DNA from: CAWJKP01 sp963843465
Lineage (GTDB): Bacteria; Planctomycetota; Planctomycetia; Pirellulales; Thermoguttaceae
Reading direction: 5' to 3'
NCBI GenBank assembly: GCA_963843465.1
Contig: CAWJKP010000009.1
Coordinates: forward strand, 310,001-374,000
Length of the DNA: 64,000 nucleotides
Shown: positions 46,681 to 54,728 of the stretch, in pieces
How the letters are laid out: each line of letters opens with the position of its first letter
Position numbering within the stretch: the stretch's first letter is position 1
Translations under genes and position numbers: made by a program
The notes under the pieces: model-generated
The model's database searches: none
What the model saw: only the letters and a program-made list of their open reading frames with translations
Told to the model about the DNA's origin: nothing

Positions 46681-47379
46681 TCACCCCAACCATCTCCCGG
46701 AGGGAGAGGGGGTGGAGCAAGCATACTGGGTCGGGTCTTTTCCAATCAGGGCGAATGCCGCCTTCCGCTCCGCACACTTGTTGCAGCGGCCGCAATGCAG
46801 CCCGTGACAGGGCGCAATGCAGGAAAAGGTCAGCTCTAGCGGAAATCCTCGCCCCATTTCCATCACTTGGCGTTTGCCCGTGCAGGCCAACGGGCGGACG
46901 ATCTCCAGCGGCGCCGCGGGGTAACAGTTCAGCACGGCCTGGAGGTGGTCGAAGAAGGCGGGCGTGGCGTCGGCAAACGGATTGCTTCCCAGCACGCCGA
47001 GGGCCAACTGCCGCAGCCCGTGCAGCTTACACCAGAGCCCCGCCTTGGTCAGCAGCAGCAGGTTGCGGCCGGGCAGGTAAACGGCCTCATCGGGCGTGGA
47101 AGCGCCGGGCGTTTCGTCCCCCGTCACGCTCCAATGCTCGCCGTAGAGGTCTCCCACGGGCAAATCAAGGATGGTCAATTCGAGGACCCGCGGCGAAGCC
47201 AGCGCCCGCAGGAAATGCCCCACCGCCCGTAGCTCCTCCGCTTCCCAAAGCAGTCCCGATCGCACGTAAAGCGGCTGCACCCGGCGCCCCTGGCCGGCGA
47301 GCATCCCCAAGAGGATCGAGCTATCCAGCCCGCCGCTGAGCAACACACCCGTCGGCAAGGAGTCCAAGGGCGGAATCAT
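46681..47379 (-). CDS. queC: 7-cyano-7-deazaguanine synthase-like protein (QueC)
   Basis: 232 residues. The PP-loop ATP site is GVLLSGGLDSS; YLPGRNLLLLTKAG matches QueC's LPxRN motif; the zinc site is SCIAPCHGLHCGRCNKCAER with four Cys. QueC converts 7-carboxy-7-deazaguanine to preQ0 with ATP and ammonia. The last residues (ACSTPSPSGRWLG) are encoded by a GGGAGAGGG palindrome at 46679-46711 and replace the normal end. The queD-like gene downstream supports a preQ0 role; sequence similarity to other ExsB-type PP-loop proteins leaves some doubt. Confidence 0.8.
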   Translation of the reverse strand: MIPPLDSLPTGVLLSGGLDSSILLGMLAGQGRRVQPLYVRSGLLWEAEELRAVGHFLRALASPRVLELTILDLPVGDLYGEHWSVTGDETPGASTPDEAVYLPGRNLLLLTKAGLWCKLHGLRQLALGVLGSNPFADATPAFFDHLQAVLNCYPAAPLEIVRPLACTGKRQVMEMGRGFPLELTFSCIAPCHGLHCGRCNKCAERKAAFALIGKDPTQYACSTPSPSGRWLG

Positions 47380-47472
47380 GGAGTCTATTCTAGGAAGTCG
47401 CCCGAAGGCGGGAAAGGCGTCGGGAGGCGCAGGTTGTGGCGTGCGGACGGGGCGACTACAATCGGGGTTAAG

Positions 47473-47681
47473 GTAGGGTGGGACAAGGCCGCCTTGGCGG
47501 CCGCCGGCCCACCGGGGTTTAGAAGCTGTTTCAGAACCGGAGTGTGGCGACGGGCAAGAATGTCCATCCTACGGCCGCTGTAGGTTGGGCATTCCTGCCC
47601 GACGGTGGCTCGCCGCGTTCTGAAACAGCTTCATAGGATTGGTGGGCCGGCGCTCGCTTTCGCGAGCTGGTCCCACCCTAC
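47473..47681. repeat. GTAGGGTGGGAC element interrupted by a second element
   Basis: The two halves of the usual 98-bp element (47473-47520 and 47633-47681) flank an inserted 111-bp inverted-repeat element. Confidence 0.9.
47522..47632. mobile_element. MITE-like element nested in another repeat
   Basis: Terminal inverted repeats GAAGCTGTTTCAGAAC and GTTCTGAAACAGCTTC are perfect over 16 bases. The inside holds GGGCAAGAATGTCCATCCTAC and a related inverted GTTGGGCATTCCTGCCCGAC, similar to the 20775 palindrome. The flanks TTTA/ATAG may contain a TA target duplication. No transposase is encoded here. Confidence 0.75.
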
Positions 47682-47721
47682 CGTCTTGACCCTACATTCG
47701 GCAAAAAACGAGGTCCTCGCC

Positions 47722-49124
47722 ATGAGCAAACGACGTGAAGATGTTGTTGGGTCTTACGCTGACGGCGCCGCAGGCCGGCAGCGGGCGCTGCCGCGGCGGG
47801 GCTTTTTGGCCCGGTCGGCGGCCGCGGCGGCAACCCTCTTCGCCGCGCCTTGCGTGGTCCCCGCTACAGCGTTCGGCCGGACGGCCCCCAGCAATCGCGT
47901 GAGCCTGGCGATGATCGGGGCGGGCAACCAGAGCACGGTGGACCTGCCGGCCTTCCTCGCCCTGGACGACGTGCAGGTGGTGGCCATCTGCGACGTGAAC
48001 CGGGCCAGCTTCGGCTACCGGACGCCCGAGCAGTTCCTCGGCCGCGAGCCGGTCCGCGACCGGGTGAACGCCTACTACTCGAAGAAGAGTCCCTCCGGCC
48101 GCTACCGGGGCTGCGAGGCCTGCGTCGACTTCCGCGACCTGCTGGCGCGGCGGGACGTGGATGCCGTGGAGATCGTCGTCCCCGACCACTGGCACGCCGT
48201 GATTGCCGTGCTGGCCTGCCGGGCGGGCAAGGACATCTATTGCCAAAAGCCGCTCTCGCTTTGCATCCGCGAGGGGCAAGAGATGGTCCGCGCCGTGCGG
48301 AAGCACGACCGGATCTTGCAGACCGGCAGCCAGTACCGCTCCTCGGCCCTGGTCCGCCACGCCTGCGAGCTGGTCCGCAACGGGCGTATCGGCAGGCTCC
48401 GGAAGATCACCACGCTGGTCGCCGAGAATAATTTCACGGGCCCCGGGCCGGGCTGGAAGCCGATGCCCGTGCCGGAAGGGTTCGACTACGAAAAATGGCT
48501 CGGGCCGGCCCCGCAGGCTCCCTACCACAAGGACCGCTGCCTCTACCGTTTCCGCTTCATCCTCGACTACTCCGGCGGACAGACGACCAACTTCGGCGCG
48601 CATTCCAACGACATCGCCCAATGGGCCCTGGACGCCGACGCCACCGGCCCGATCGAAGTCGAAGACCTGGGCGCCGAGTTTCCGCCCAAGGGGAGCCTCT
48701 TCACCACGGCCACCAAGGTCCATTTCCGTGCGCGGTATGCCAACGGCGTGGAACTGGTCTGCCAGACCGGCGCCCGGGCTTCGGCGCCCGCTTCGAGGGC
48801 ACGGAGGGCTGGATCCAGGTGGGCTACAAGTTCCAGAGCTCGCCCGTCTCGCTGGCCGCCGCCAAGATCGGTCCCGGCCAGATCCACCTGCCGGTGAGCG
48901 ACAACCACTACCGCAATTTCATCGACGCCGTCAAGGCGCACCGCGATCCGATCTCGCCCGTGGAGACGGGCCACCGCACGGCGAGCGTCTGCCACTTAGG
49001 CAACATCGCCATGCAGCTTCACCGCAAGCTCCGCTGGGACCCGGTGAAGGAAGTCTTCCTCGGCGACGACGAGGCCAACCGCATGCTCTCCCGCCCGCGC
49101 CGCGAGCCCTGGAAGCTGTCGTAG
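47722..49124 (+). CDS. Tat-exported Gfo/Idh/MocA-family oxidoreductase, one frameshift
   Basis: About 467 residues. A Tat signal (LPRRGFLARSAAAAATLFAA, twin Arg plus F-L) leads to the NAD(P)-binding Rossmann fold (VSLAMIGAGNQSTVDLPAF, VQVVAICDVN), then DVDAVEIVVPDHWHAVIAV and the catalytic-loop CQKPLSLCIREG (E-K-P replaced by Q-K-P), then the C-terminal GFO/IDH domain. A missing C near 48775 (LVCQTGA then GFGARFEGTEGW) shifts the frame; the gene resumes to 49124. These periplasmic enzymes oxidise or reduce sugars and are numerous in planctomycetes. ATG at 47722 has GAGGTCCTCGCC upstream. Upstream is the nested repeat. Confidence 0.92.
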
Positions 49125-49131
49125 GCCTGTT

Positions 49132-49222
49132 TTATACTGCACACGGTCGGAAATGCGCCGTTCGTAGTGCCGCCTTTAGGCGGTCATACCGCGGATTTCC
49201 GGCTAAAGCCGGCACTACGAAC
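49132..49222. repeat. CGTAGTGCC...CCGGCTAAAGCCGG...ACTACG repeat
   Basis: Near-identical to 36711-36799, including the TACTGCACACGGTCGGAAATGC lead. It lies directly after the oxidoreductase stop and could form a terminator hairpin. Confidence 0.9.
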
Positions 49223-49371
49223 TACTTGACTAAAGGGAGGGTGGCGGGTAGGTAGAGTGGTAGGTGAAAGGACTCTTTCACCCTACCGTTTCCCGGCCGT
49301 CGCCGGGTTATAATAGATGGCGGGCTTTGGCAAGAGCGGGGTCATAATCCAACCGAGCGAGGAGGGTGGTC

Positions 49372-50944
49372 ATGGAAAAGCAGGCAAGTCATCAGGGTGC
49401 CGGGCACTCTCGCCGGCGGTTTTTGGAGAACGTGGGGATGATCTGCGCCATCGGCTCGGCGGCGGCGGAATTGACCGTGCCGCGGCTGGCCTGGGGCGAC
49501 GACAACTCCGGTCCGATCGACTGCGGCCCGCCGCCGAAGGCCAAGGACCAGCACCGTACGGGCGGCGAGGGCTTCGCGCCGCTGCCGCTGCCGGCCACGC
49601 CGCTGCGGCGGAGCGAGAAGAAGAAGCCGCCCGCCCCCCCGGCCTTGATCGGCAAGATGGGCATCGGCCCCGTCCGCTGGGTGACCAAGGAGGGCAAGCG
49701 GACCATGTACCGCGACTGGATGACCGACCCGGCCGACGTCATGACCTTGCTGGAGTGGACCAATCAGAAGCTGGGCATCAACTACCGGGCGATCGAGTCC
49801 GACTTCGCCCATTTCTCCTACGACCCGCGGGAGCTGCCGGCGCTGTTGTTCGCCGGCCACAACAAGTTCACGCTCACCGACGAGATCCGGCAGAAGCTGG
49901 GCCGCTACGTGGCCGACGGCGGCACGATCCTGGCCGACGCCTGCTGCGGCTGGAAGGACTTTGCCGACTGTTTCCGCAAGGAGATGGAGATCATCTTCCC
50001 CGGGCGTCCGCTGCGGAAGATGCTGCCGGAGGAGCCGGTCTTCTCGGCCTATTACAAGCTGGGCCAGTTCACCTACAAGAAGGGCGACGGCTCGACCTAC
50101 AGCGAGGCCCCCTGCCTGGAGTCGATCGACTTCGGCTGCCGCAGCGCGCGTGATCTTCTCCCCCTGCGACCTGACCTGCGGCTGGGACGGGCACGAGCAT
50201 CCCCGCGGCCTGCGGGTAGTGATCGACGAGGCGCGGCAGGTGGGGGCCAACCTGGTGACCTACATCCTCGGCAGCTACCAGTTGGGCCGTTTCTTGAGCA
50301 CGACCAAGGTCTACTACGAGGCCACGGCCCCGGCGCGGGACGACTTCATCTTCGCGCAGTTGATCCACGAGGGCGACTGGGACCCCGATCCGTCGGCCGT
50401 CCACAACCTGCTCAAGCACGCCCGCGACAATTCCACCCTGGACGTGAAGTTCAAGCGCGAGAACGTGAAACTGAAGGATCCCAAGGCGGCCACCTATCCG
50501 CTGTTGTACATGACCGGGCACCGGGAGTTTGCCTGGAACGCGGAGGAGGTGGGCCGGCTGCAGCGGTACCTGAAGGCCGGCGGGCTGTTGCTGGCCGACG
50601 CTTGCTGCGGGCGGCTGAGCTTCGACATGGGTTTCCGGCGGGAGATCGCCAAGGTGTTCCCCGGCCAGAAGCTGGAGAAGCTGCCTTTGGACCATCCCTT
50701 CTACCACAGCCACTACGACATCGGCGCCGTGGAGTACACGCCGCGGGTCCGCGAGGACTTCGGCCCGCTGGACGCGCCGGAGTTGGAGGGGATCACGATC
50801 GACGGCAAGCTGGCGGTGGTCTACAGCAAGTTCGACATCGGCAACGGCTGGGAGCAATTCCCCCACGCCTACAGCTACGGTCTGAAAGACGACGACGCCT
50901 TCCATATCGGCACCAACGCGATCGTCTACGCGATCACACACTGA
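49372..50944 (+). CDS. Tat-exported protein with two DUF4159 domains, one frameshift
   Basis: About 524 residues from ATG at 49372 (GAGGAGGG upstream). The Tat signal is HSRRRFLENVGMICAIG. Two DUF4159 domains (about residues 95-270 and 290-520) both show the D-A-C-C-G motif (GGTILADACCGWKDFADCFR and GGLLLADACCGRLSFDMGFR) and a Tyr-rich SHY/YDIGAVEYTP. An extra base in GCGCGC near 50147 shifts the frame between them. DUF4159 has a glutamine-amidotransferase-like fold and is of unknown function; planctomycete copies are often near MoxR-type genes, absent here. Confidence 0.85.
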
Positions 50945-50949
50945 TCGCC

Positions 50950-50971
50950 CCCTCTCCCTAGGGGAGAGGCC
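50950..50971. repeat. CCCCTCTCCCTAGGGGAGAGG palindrome
   Basis: Perfect short palindrome after the DUF4159 gene, a member of the 25041 family. No gene is seen in the rest of 50945-51186. Confidence 0.8.
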
Positions 50972-51186
50972 CACCACAACTTCGCGATAGCTTTCGGCGC
51001 CAGTCGGCTTTTCGCGCTCTCTGAAGCCCCACTTGTGGGTAATCGCCGGCTCTGCTGGTCTAATCATCAGCCGGCAACCGAGGAGAACTCCGGTTTGTAC
51101 GACATGACATATATCAAGCTCCTGTGTACGTTTGAGTATCAACCCTGCCGTTTCAGGTTGTGAGTCCTAGACTCGGTGGTGATCCT

Positions 51187-51642
51187 ATGCCACCCCTGAG
51201 GGACCCGGACACGCTGAGCAAGTTCCTTGAGGCCCTCAAGGAATGGAACTGCGACGGATACATCCAGTGGAAAGCGCGACCGGCAGAGTGGCTTCGAAAG
51301 AATCTTCAGGGCTGTAGCCAGAAGGCGATTGGCCAGGCGATGTACGATCATGTGGTCAACGGTGGGGAAATTGACCAGGTCAAGGAGAATTACGAGGGCT
51401 ACCGTGAGACCCACCCGTACCACTATGACTTCAGGATTCCCATCGAAGGCCGGCTTATCAACGTCGAGACGGTATTCGACGATACGAAGATGGGGCCGAC
51501 CATAACCATCGTGAACATCAAGGATGCCAAGAAAAGACGACCTCCATCTGAACGAGCCTGCCCACGGCTGCGACAAGCCCTTCCCGCGGCATTGCCCCGA
51601 ATGTGGAAAGGTCGAGGTCCAGCCCGCGGCCATCCCTTATGA
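51187..51642 (+). CDS. DUF4258-like protein, probable toxin of a TA pair
   Basis: 151 residues. The segment from SQKAIGQAMYDHVVNGGEID through HYDFRIPIEGRLINVETVFD and GPTITIVNIKDA fits the DUF4258 (RelE-like/BrnT-like) pattern of helix then beta sheet. The gene runs 119 bases into the next gene in another frame; its last 35 residues are Arg/Pro-rich and may be an overrun, so the true end could be near 51530. Downstream is a YgiT-zinc-finger/HTH protein, the usual antitoxin partner of DUF4258 toxins. An in-frame GTG at 51160 is an alternative start. Confidence 0.6.
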   Translation: MPPLRDPDTLSKFLEALKEWNCDGYIQWKARPAEWLRKNLQGCSQKAIGQAMYDHVVNGGEIDQVKENYEGYRETHPYHYDFRIPIEGRLINVETVFDDTKMGPTITIVNIKDAKKRRPPSERACPRLRQALPAALPRMWKGRGPARGHPL

Positions 51643-52012
51643 CGCTGAGGTCAAGCACGATGGCCGCTTGTACGCGTTTCGAATCCCCGCGCTTCGGGTC
51701 AACCAGTGCGCCGCATGTGGCGAGATCCTCTTCAGTAATGTGACGGATGATCAGATCTCGCAGGCCTTGCGCGAACACCTCACCCTCTTGTCGCCCCAGC
51801 AGATCCGCGAAGGCGTGCGGGCCCTCGGCTTGAAGCAGAAAGAGTTTGGTGATCGGATCGGCGTGGCGCCGGAGACGATCTCGCGATGGATAAGCGGAAC
51901 CCATATTCAGTCTCGCGCGATGGACAATCTCATGCGATTGTTTTTTGCGTTCGACAACGTCAGGTCCGCTCTCATCAACTCCGTGCCCGACCAGCATCTA
52001 GGCCGGGTATAG
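51524..52012 (+). CDS. YgiT-type zinc-finger/HTH (MqsA-like) antitoxin
   Basis: 162 residues. The N-terminal zinc finger has two CxxC pairs (RHCPECGK and CAACGE). The C-terminal HTH_XRE (LGLKQKEFGDRIGVAPETIS, RWISGTHIQSRAMDNLMRLF) matches the MqsA/YgiT DNA-binding domain. Antitoxins of this kind bind the toxin and repress their own promoter. Here the toxin-like gene comes first and overlaps it, the same gene order as mqsRA. Confidence 0.8.
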   Translation: MPRKDDLHLNEPAHGCDKPFPRHCPECGKVEVQPAAIPYDAEVKHDGRLYAFRIPALRVNQCAACGEILFSNVTDDQISQALREHLTLLSPQQIREGVRALGLKQKEFGDRIGVAPETISRWISGTHIQSRAMDNLMRLFFAFDNVRSALINSVPDQHLGRV

Positions 52013-52031
52013 CGAATGTAAACGCCAGCCT

Positions 52032-52223
52032 ATGCAAACCGTGAAGATCGTCTATTGGCAAGAGGATGAGGCCTGGATTGGGTACCTGCAAGACTATCCC
52101 GACTACTGGACGCAAGGAGCGTCGCTTGAGGACTTGAAGGAGCACTTGCGGGACCTCCATCAAGACGTTACGAGCGGTGAGATTCCCGGTATCCGCAAGG
52201 TTGAGGAACTGGTCGTTCCGTGA
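52032..52223 (+). CDS. hicB: HicB-like antitoxin
   Basis: 63 residues, a partial RNase H-like HicB fold: VKIVYWQEDEAWIGYLQDYP followed by the helix TQGASLEDLKEHLRDLHQDV, the typical E-x-x-x-x-x-L pattern. There is no added DNA-binding domain. Its stop overlaps the hicA GTG (GTGA). It neutralises the HicA mRNA interferase. It begins 19 bases after the YgiT/HTH antitoxin gene, so all four small genes may be one operon. Confidence 0.8.
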   Translation: MQTVKIVYWQEDEAWIGYLQDYPDYWTQGASLEDLKEHLRDLHQDVTSGEIPGIRKVEELVVP

Positions 52224-52369
52224 AACGCATGGATTTGATCAAGACGATTGAGGGTTTTGGTTGTGTCCTGATTCGCCAGCGCGGAAAGCACGACTGGTAT
52301 CGAGTCAACCCGTGTCGGGGAACTTCAACTCCAGCACCCAAGCTTCCCATTCCTTCTGGAAGGCCTTGA
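52220..52369 (+). pseudogene. hicA: HicA-like toxin, 3' end replaced
   Basis: From GTG at 52220: VKRMDLIKTIEGFGCVLIRQ, then RGKHDWYRVNP. This is the first half of the HicA double-stranded-RNA-binding fold, including the catalytic His of G-K-H. After NP the HicA pattern stops: the normal next strand and P-R-H-x-E end are absent and the frame runs into the antisense 3' end of the peptidase gene, ending at 52369 with 49 residues. So hicA is truncated, probably by recombination near 52310. The antitoxin is still intact. Confidence 0.75.
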
Positions 52370-53813
52370 GGTCCTTGCGCCCCAGCACGTCGCAGAGCGT
52401 GGCGTAGCCGGTGGGGTCCTGCTGCCGGTTCTTGAGGAACTGGCGGTAGAACTTCTGCAACAGGTCGTGCTGTTGAAGGTAGTAGCAGAGGTAACGGGCC
52501 TGGCCGTAGTTGGTGCCGCGGTCCTCCTCGTAGAACGCGTGATCGCTGGTGGCGCAGAAGTCCTGGAAGGCGGGGACGCGATGCGCGCGGATCGCCTTCT
52601 GGATGCCCGCAAGCCGCCAGTTGGTGTAGCCGTGGATGCGGCCGTCGAGCTGGCCGGACTGCTCGTAGAGCGAGCCCAGCCCTTCGTTGAACCAGGCCGG
52701 GCAATGGGGGAAATTGGCCGCCACGAAGGGGTGTACGATCTCGTGGACCAGCGTGCCTCCGCCGGTGCTGATGTTCATCACCAGTGCCCGGTCGGCATCG
52801 GAATAGTAGCCGTAGGGCGTGTCGGGCGCGGTGTGGAAGATCTCCGGAACGTGTTTCTCGTAACTCTCTTTGTCGCGGAAGAGCCAGATGTCGAGGATCT
52901 CCGCCGGGTCCTTCTCGAAGTAGGCCGCCTTGAGCTTGTCCACCGCCCATTGGACCGTCTCCTTGGCCCGGCGGCGGACTTCCTCGGGCGGACCGTCGCC
53001 AATGACCACGAACGGCGGCTGGATCACCACCGTGAAACCCTCCGCGGGCACCTTCCGCCGAAGCTCGATCATGTGCTGGGCGTAGTCCGCGGCGGTGAAG
53101 GTCTCCGCGGTCTTGCCTTCGATCAGCCGGCCGGCCTCGAGCCTCATGCGGACCACGGTCCACTGCCGCTGGGCGTATTTCAGCGGCCAGAGCGAGAGAA
53201 ACGTGGTCCGCTTCATCCGCCGGTAGGCCCCTTGGGGCTCGGCCGGCTCGTGGTAAACCACTTCGTCGCTCGGCTCCAGGTAGCCGAGCACCAGGCGGAA
53301 GTGCTCGCTGGAATGGGCTTGCTGGTCGAAGTGCGTGCAGACGATCGAGGGCACGCCCACCGAAAGGTCGGTATAAAGGTCCTTCCAGAGCCGTTGGATC
53401 TGCGGCCCGGCCTGCTCGGCGTCGATCCGGTACCAGATCGGGCCGACGCGAAAGCCGATCTTTTGCAGCGCCGCGGCCAGTTCCTTGGTGTAACACCCCC
53501 GCGCTTCCCGCGGATCGAGCCCCGACTGGTCGAAGACCCAATTCTGGTCCACCGGCCGGCCCAGCTTCTGCAGGTACATCGCCGCGCAGGCCTCGCCGCA
53601 GAAGTCGGGCTTCTGACGCACAAACGGCACGCCGCGGATCAGAACGCTGGGGTAGCTTCCCGCCGCCGCCTTGACCGGCCGATCGTCCTTGGCCGCGGGC
53701 GCCAGGCCGCCTGCCGTCGCGGTTGGCCCGTTTTCCGCCCCGTAGATCAGCCCCAGCAGGAGCCCCAAGACGGCCCCGAATCCCGCAATTCCCACGACTG
53801 GCCGGCATCCCAT
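52305..53813 (-). CDS. Exported two-domain peptidase (C39-like plus HExxH metallopeptidase)
   Basis: 502 residues. The start MGCRPVVGIAGFGAVLGLLL is a signal or anchor. A papain-like C39 domain (about 50-240) has VRQKPDFCGEACAAMYLQKL with Q-x5-C and the His in SEHFRLVLGYLEPSDEVVYH. A gluzincin domain follows (about 260-490): TGGGTLVHEIVHPFVAANFP (HExxH) with NEGLGSLYEQ giving the third ligand Glu. The C-terminal fold resembles DUF1570/peptidase MA-like proteins. The role may be processing of secreted peptides or cell-wall turnover. It lies convergent to the truncated hicA and its 3' end overlaps it. Confidence 0.8.
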   Translation of the reverse strand: MGCRPVVGIAGFGAVLGLLLGLIYGAENGPTATAGGLAPAAKDDRPVKAAAGSYPSVLIRGVPFVRQKPDFCGEACAAMYLQKLGRPVDQNWVFDQSGLDPREARGCYTKELAAALQKIGFRVGPIWYRIDAEQAGPQIQRLWKDLYTDLSVGVPSIVCTHFDQQAHSSEHFRLVLGYLEPSDEVVYHEPAEPQGAYRRMKRTTFLSLWPLKYAQRQWTVVRMRLEAGRLIEGKTAETFTAADYAQHMIELRRKVPAEGFTVVIQPPFVVIGDGPPEEVRRRAKETVQWAVDKLKAAYFEKDPAEILDIWLFRDKESYEKHVPEIFHTAPDTPYGYYSDADRALVMNISTGGGTLVHEIVHPFVAANFPHCPAWFNEGLGSLYEQSGQLDGRIHGYTNWRLAGIQKAIRAHRVPAFQDFCATSDHAFYEEDRGTNYGQARYLCYYLQQHDLLQKFYRQFLKNRQQDPTGYATLCDVLGRKDLKAFQKEWEAWVLELKFPDTG

Positions 53814-53897
53814 GACTTGCCTCCCTCGGTACCTTGCCTCGGTTCCTCGGTAGGCCCTCATTGTACCAGCTACCGCGCCGGCAGGGAGGTGGTATTG

Positions 53898-54002
53898 GTA
53901 AGGTGGGACAAGCTTGCGAAGCGAGCGCCGGCCCACCAAGGGAGAATGGTTAGCCACTGCTGGTGGGCCGGCGGCCGCCGTGGCGGCCTTGTCCCACCCT
54001 AC
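53898..54002. repeat. GTAGGGTGGGAC palindromic element
   Basis: About 105 bp with reversed orientation relative to 39586. It supplies the stop codon of the response regulator gene that ends at 53999. Confidence 0.9.
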
Positions 54003-54448
54003 TTGGACGCCAGGGAGAGGCTCTCCGCCAGCCAGGACCGCCGCAGCGACTTGACGGTCCCCACGAACTGCTCCAGGCTCACCGGTTTGGTCATGTAGCC
54101 GTCCACGCGGAGGTCTTGGGCCTGGAGCAGCGCGCGGTGCACCAGCGACGCGGTGAGCACGATCACGGGTATGCCTTTCAATTGCTCGTCCGCGCGGATC
54201 TGCATCAGCACCTGGCGGCCGTCCTGCTTGGGCAACTCCATGTCCAACAGGATCAGGTCGGGGTGCGGGGCTTGGGCAAAAACCCCCTCGCGGTGAAGGA
54301 ACTTCATCGCCTCCTCGCCGTCGCAGACCAGGCTCACGCGGCAATCGACCGGCTCGTTCTGGAGGGCCAGAATCGTCGTCCGGGCATCCTCCAGGGTATC
54401 TTCCACCAACAGGATTTCCATCCGCCGACGAACGCCAGGCTTGCTCAT
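53999..54448 (-). CDS. Single-domain response regulator
   Basis: 149 residues. The receiver (about 10-135) shows acidic VEDTLEDA (E-D), the phospho-acceptor Asp in LILLDMELPKQDG, Thr in IVLTASLVH and Lys in GYMTKPVSLEQF. No output domain; Rcp1-like regulators with this DMELP pattern usually pair with phytochrome-like or hybrid kinases. The nearest kinase (54729) is divergent and separated by 280 bases with no recognisable gene. The stop comes from the adjacent repeat. Confidence 0.88.
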   Translation of the reverse strand: MSKPGVRRRMEILLVEDTLEDARTTILALQNEPVDCRVSLVCDGEEAMKFLHREGVFAQAPHPDLILLDMELPKQDGRQVLMQIRADEQLKGIPVIVLTASLVHRALLQAQDLRVDGYMTKPVSLEQFVGTVKSLRRSWLAESLSLASK

Positions 54449-54728
54449 GATCAGGGCACCTCTCGAATCGAATCCCCTCCACAACCCAATTATAGAGCCC
54501 ACACGTCGGAAGGGGATAGACTGCCGGAACACCTTCTCTCGCCGCAACGCGGGCCACCAGTGAGAAGGGGCTCCTTGGGCGTCTCTTGTCTTTGCCTGGC
54601 TTTCCGCCGCACGTTCTAACATTTTGATAACACTTCGGCTGCCGCAAATCGCCCGTGGAGAACCGCAAGCGTCCCCGGAAAATGCTAGGTTTTCAAGCGG
54701 TGTGCCATCAGCCGGAGGACAAACTACG

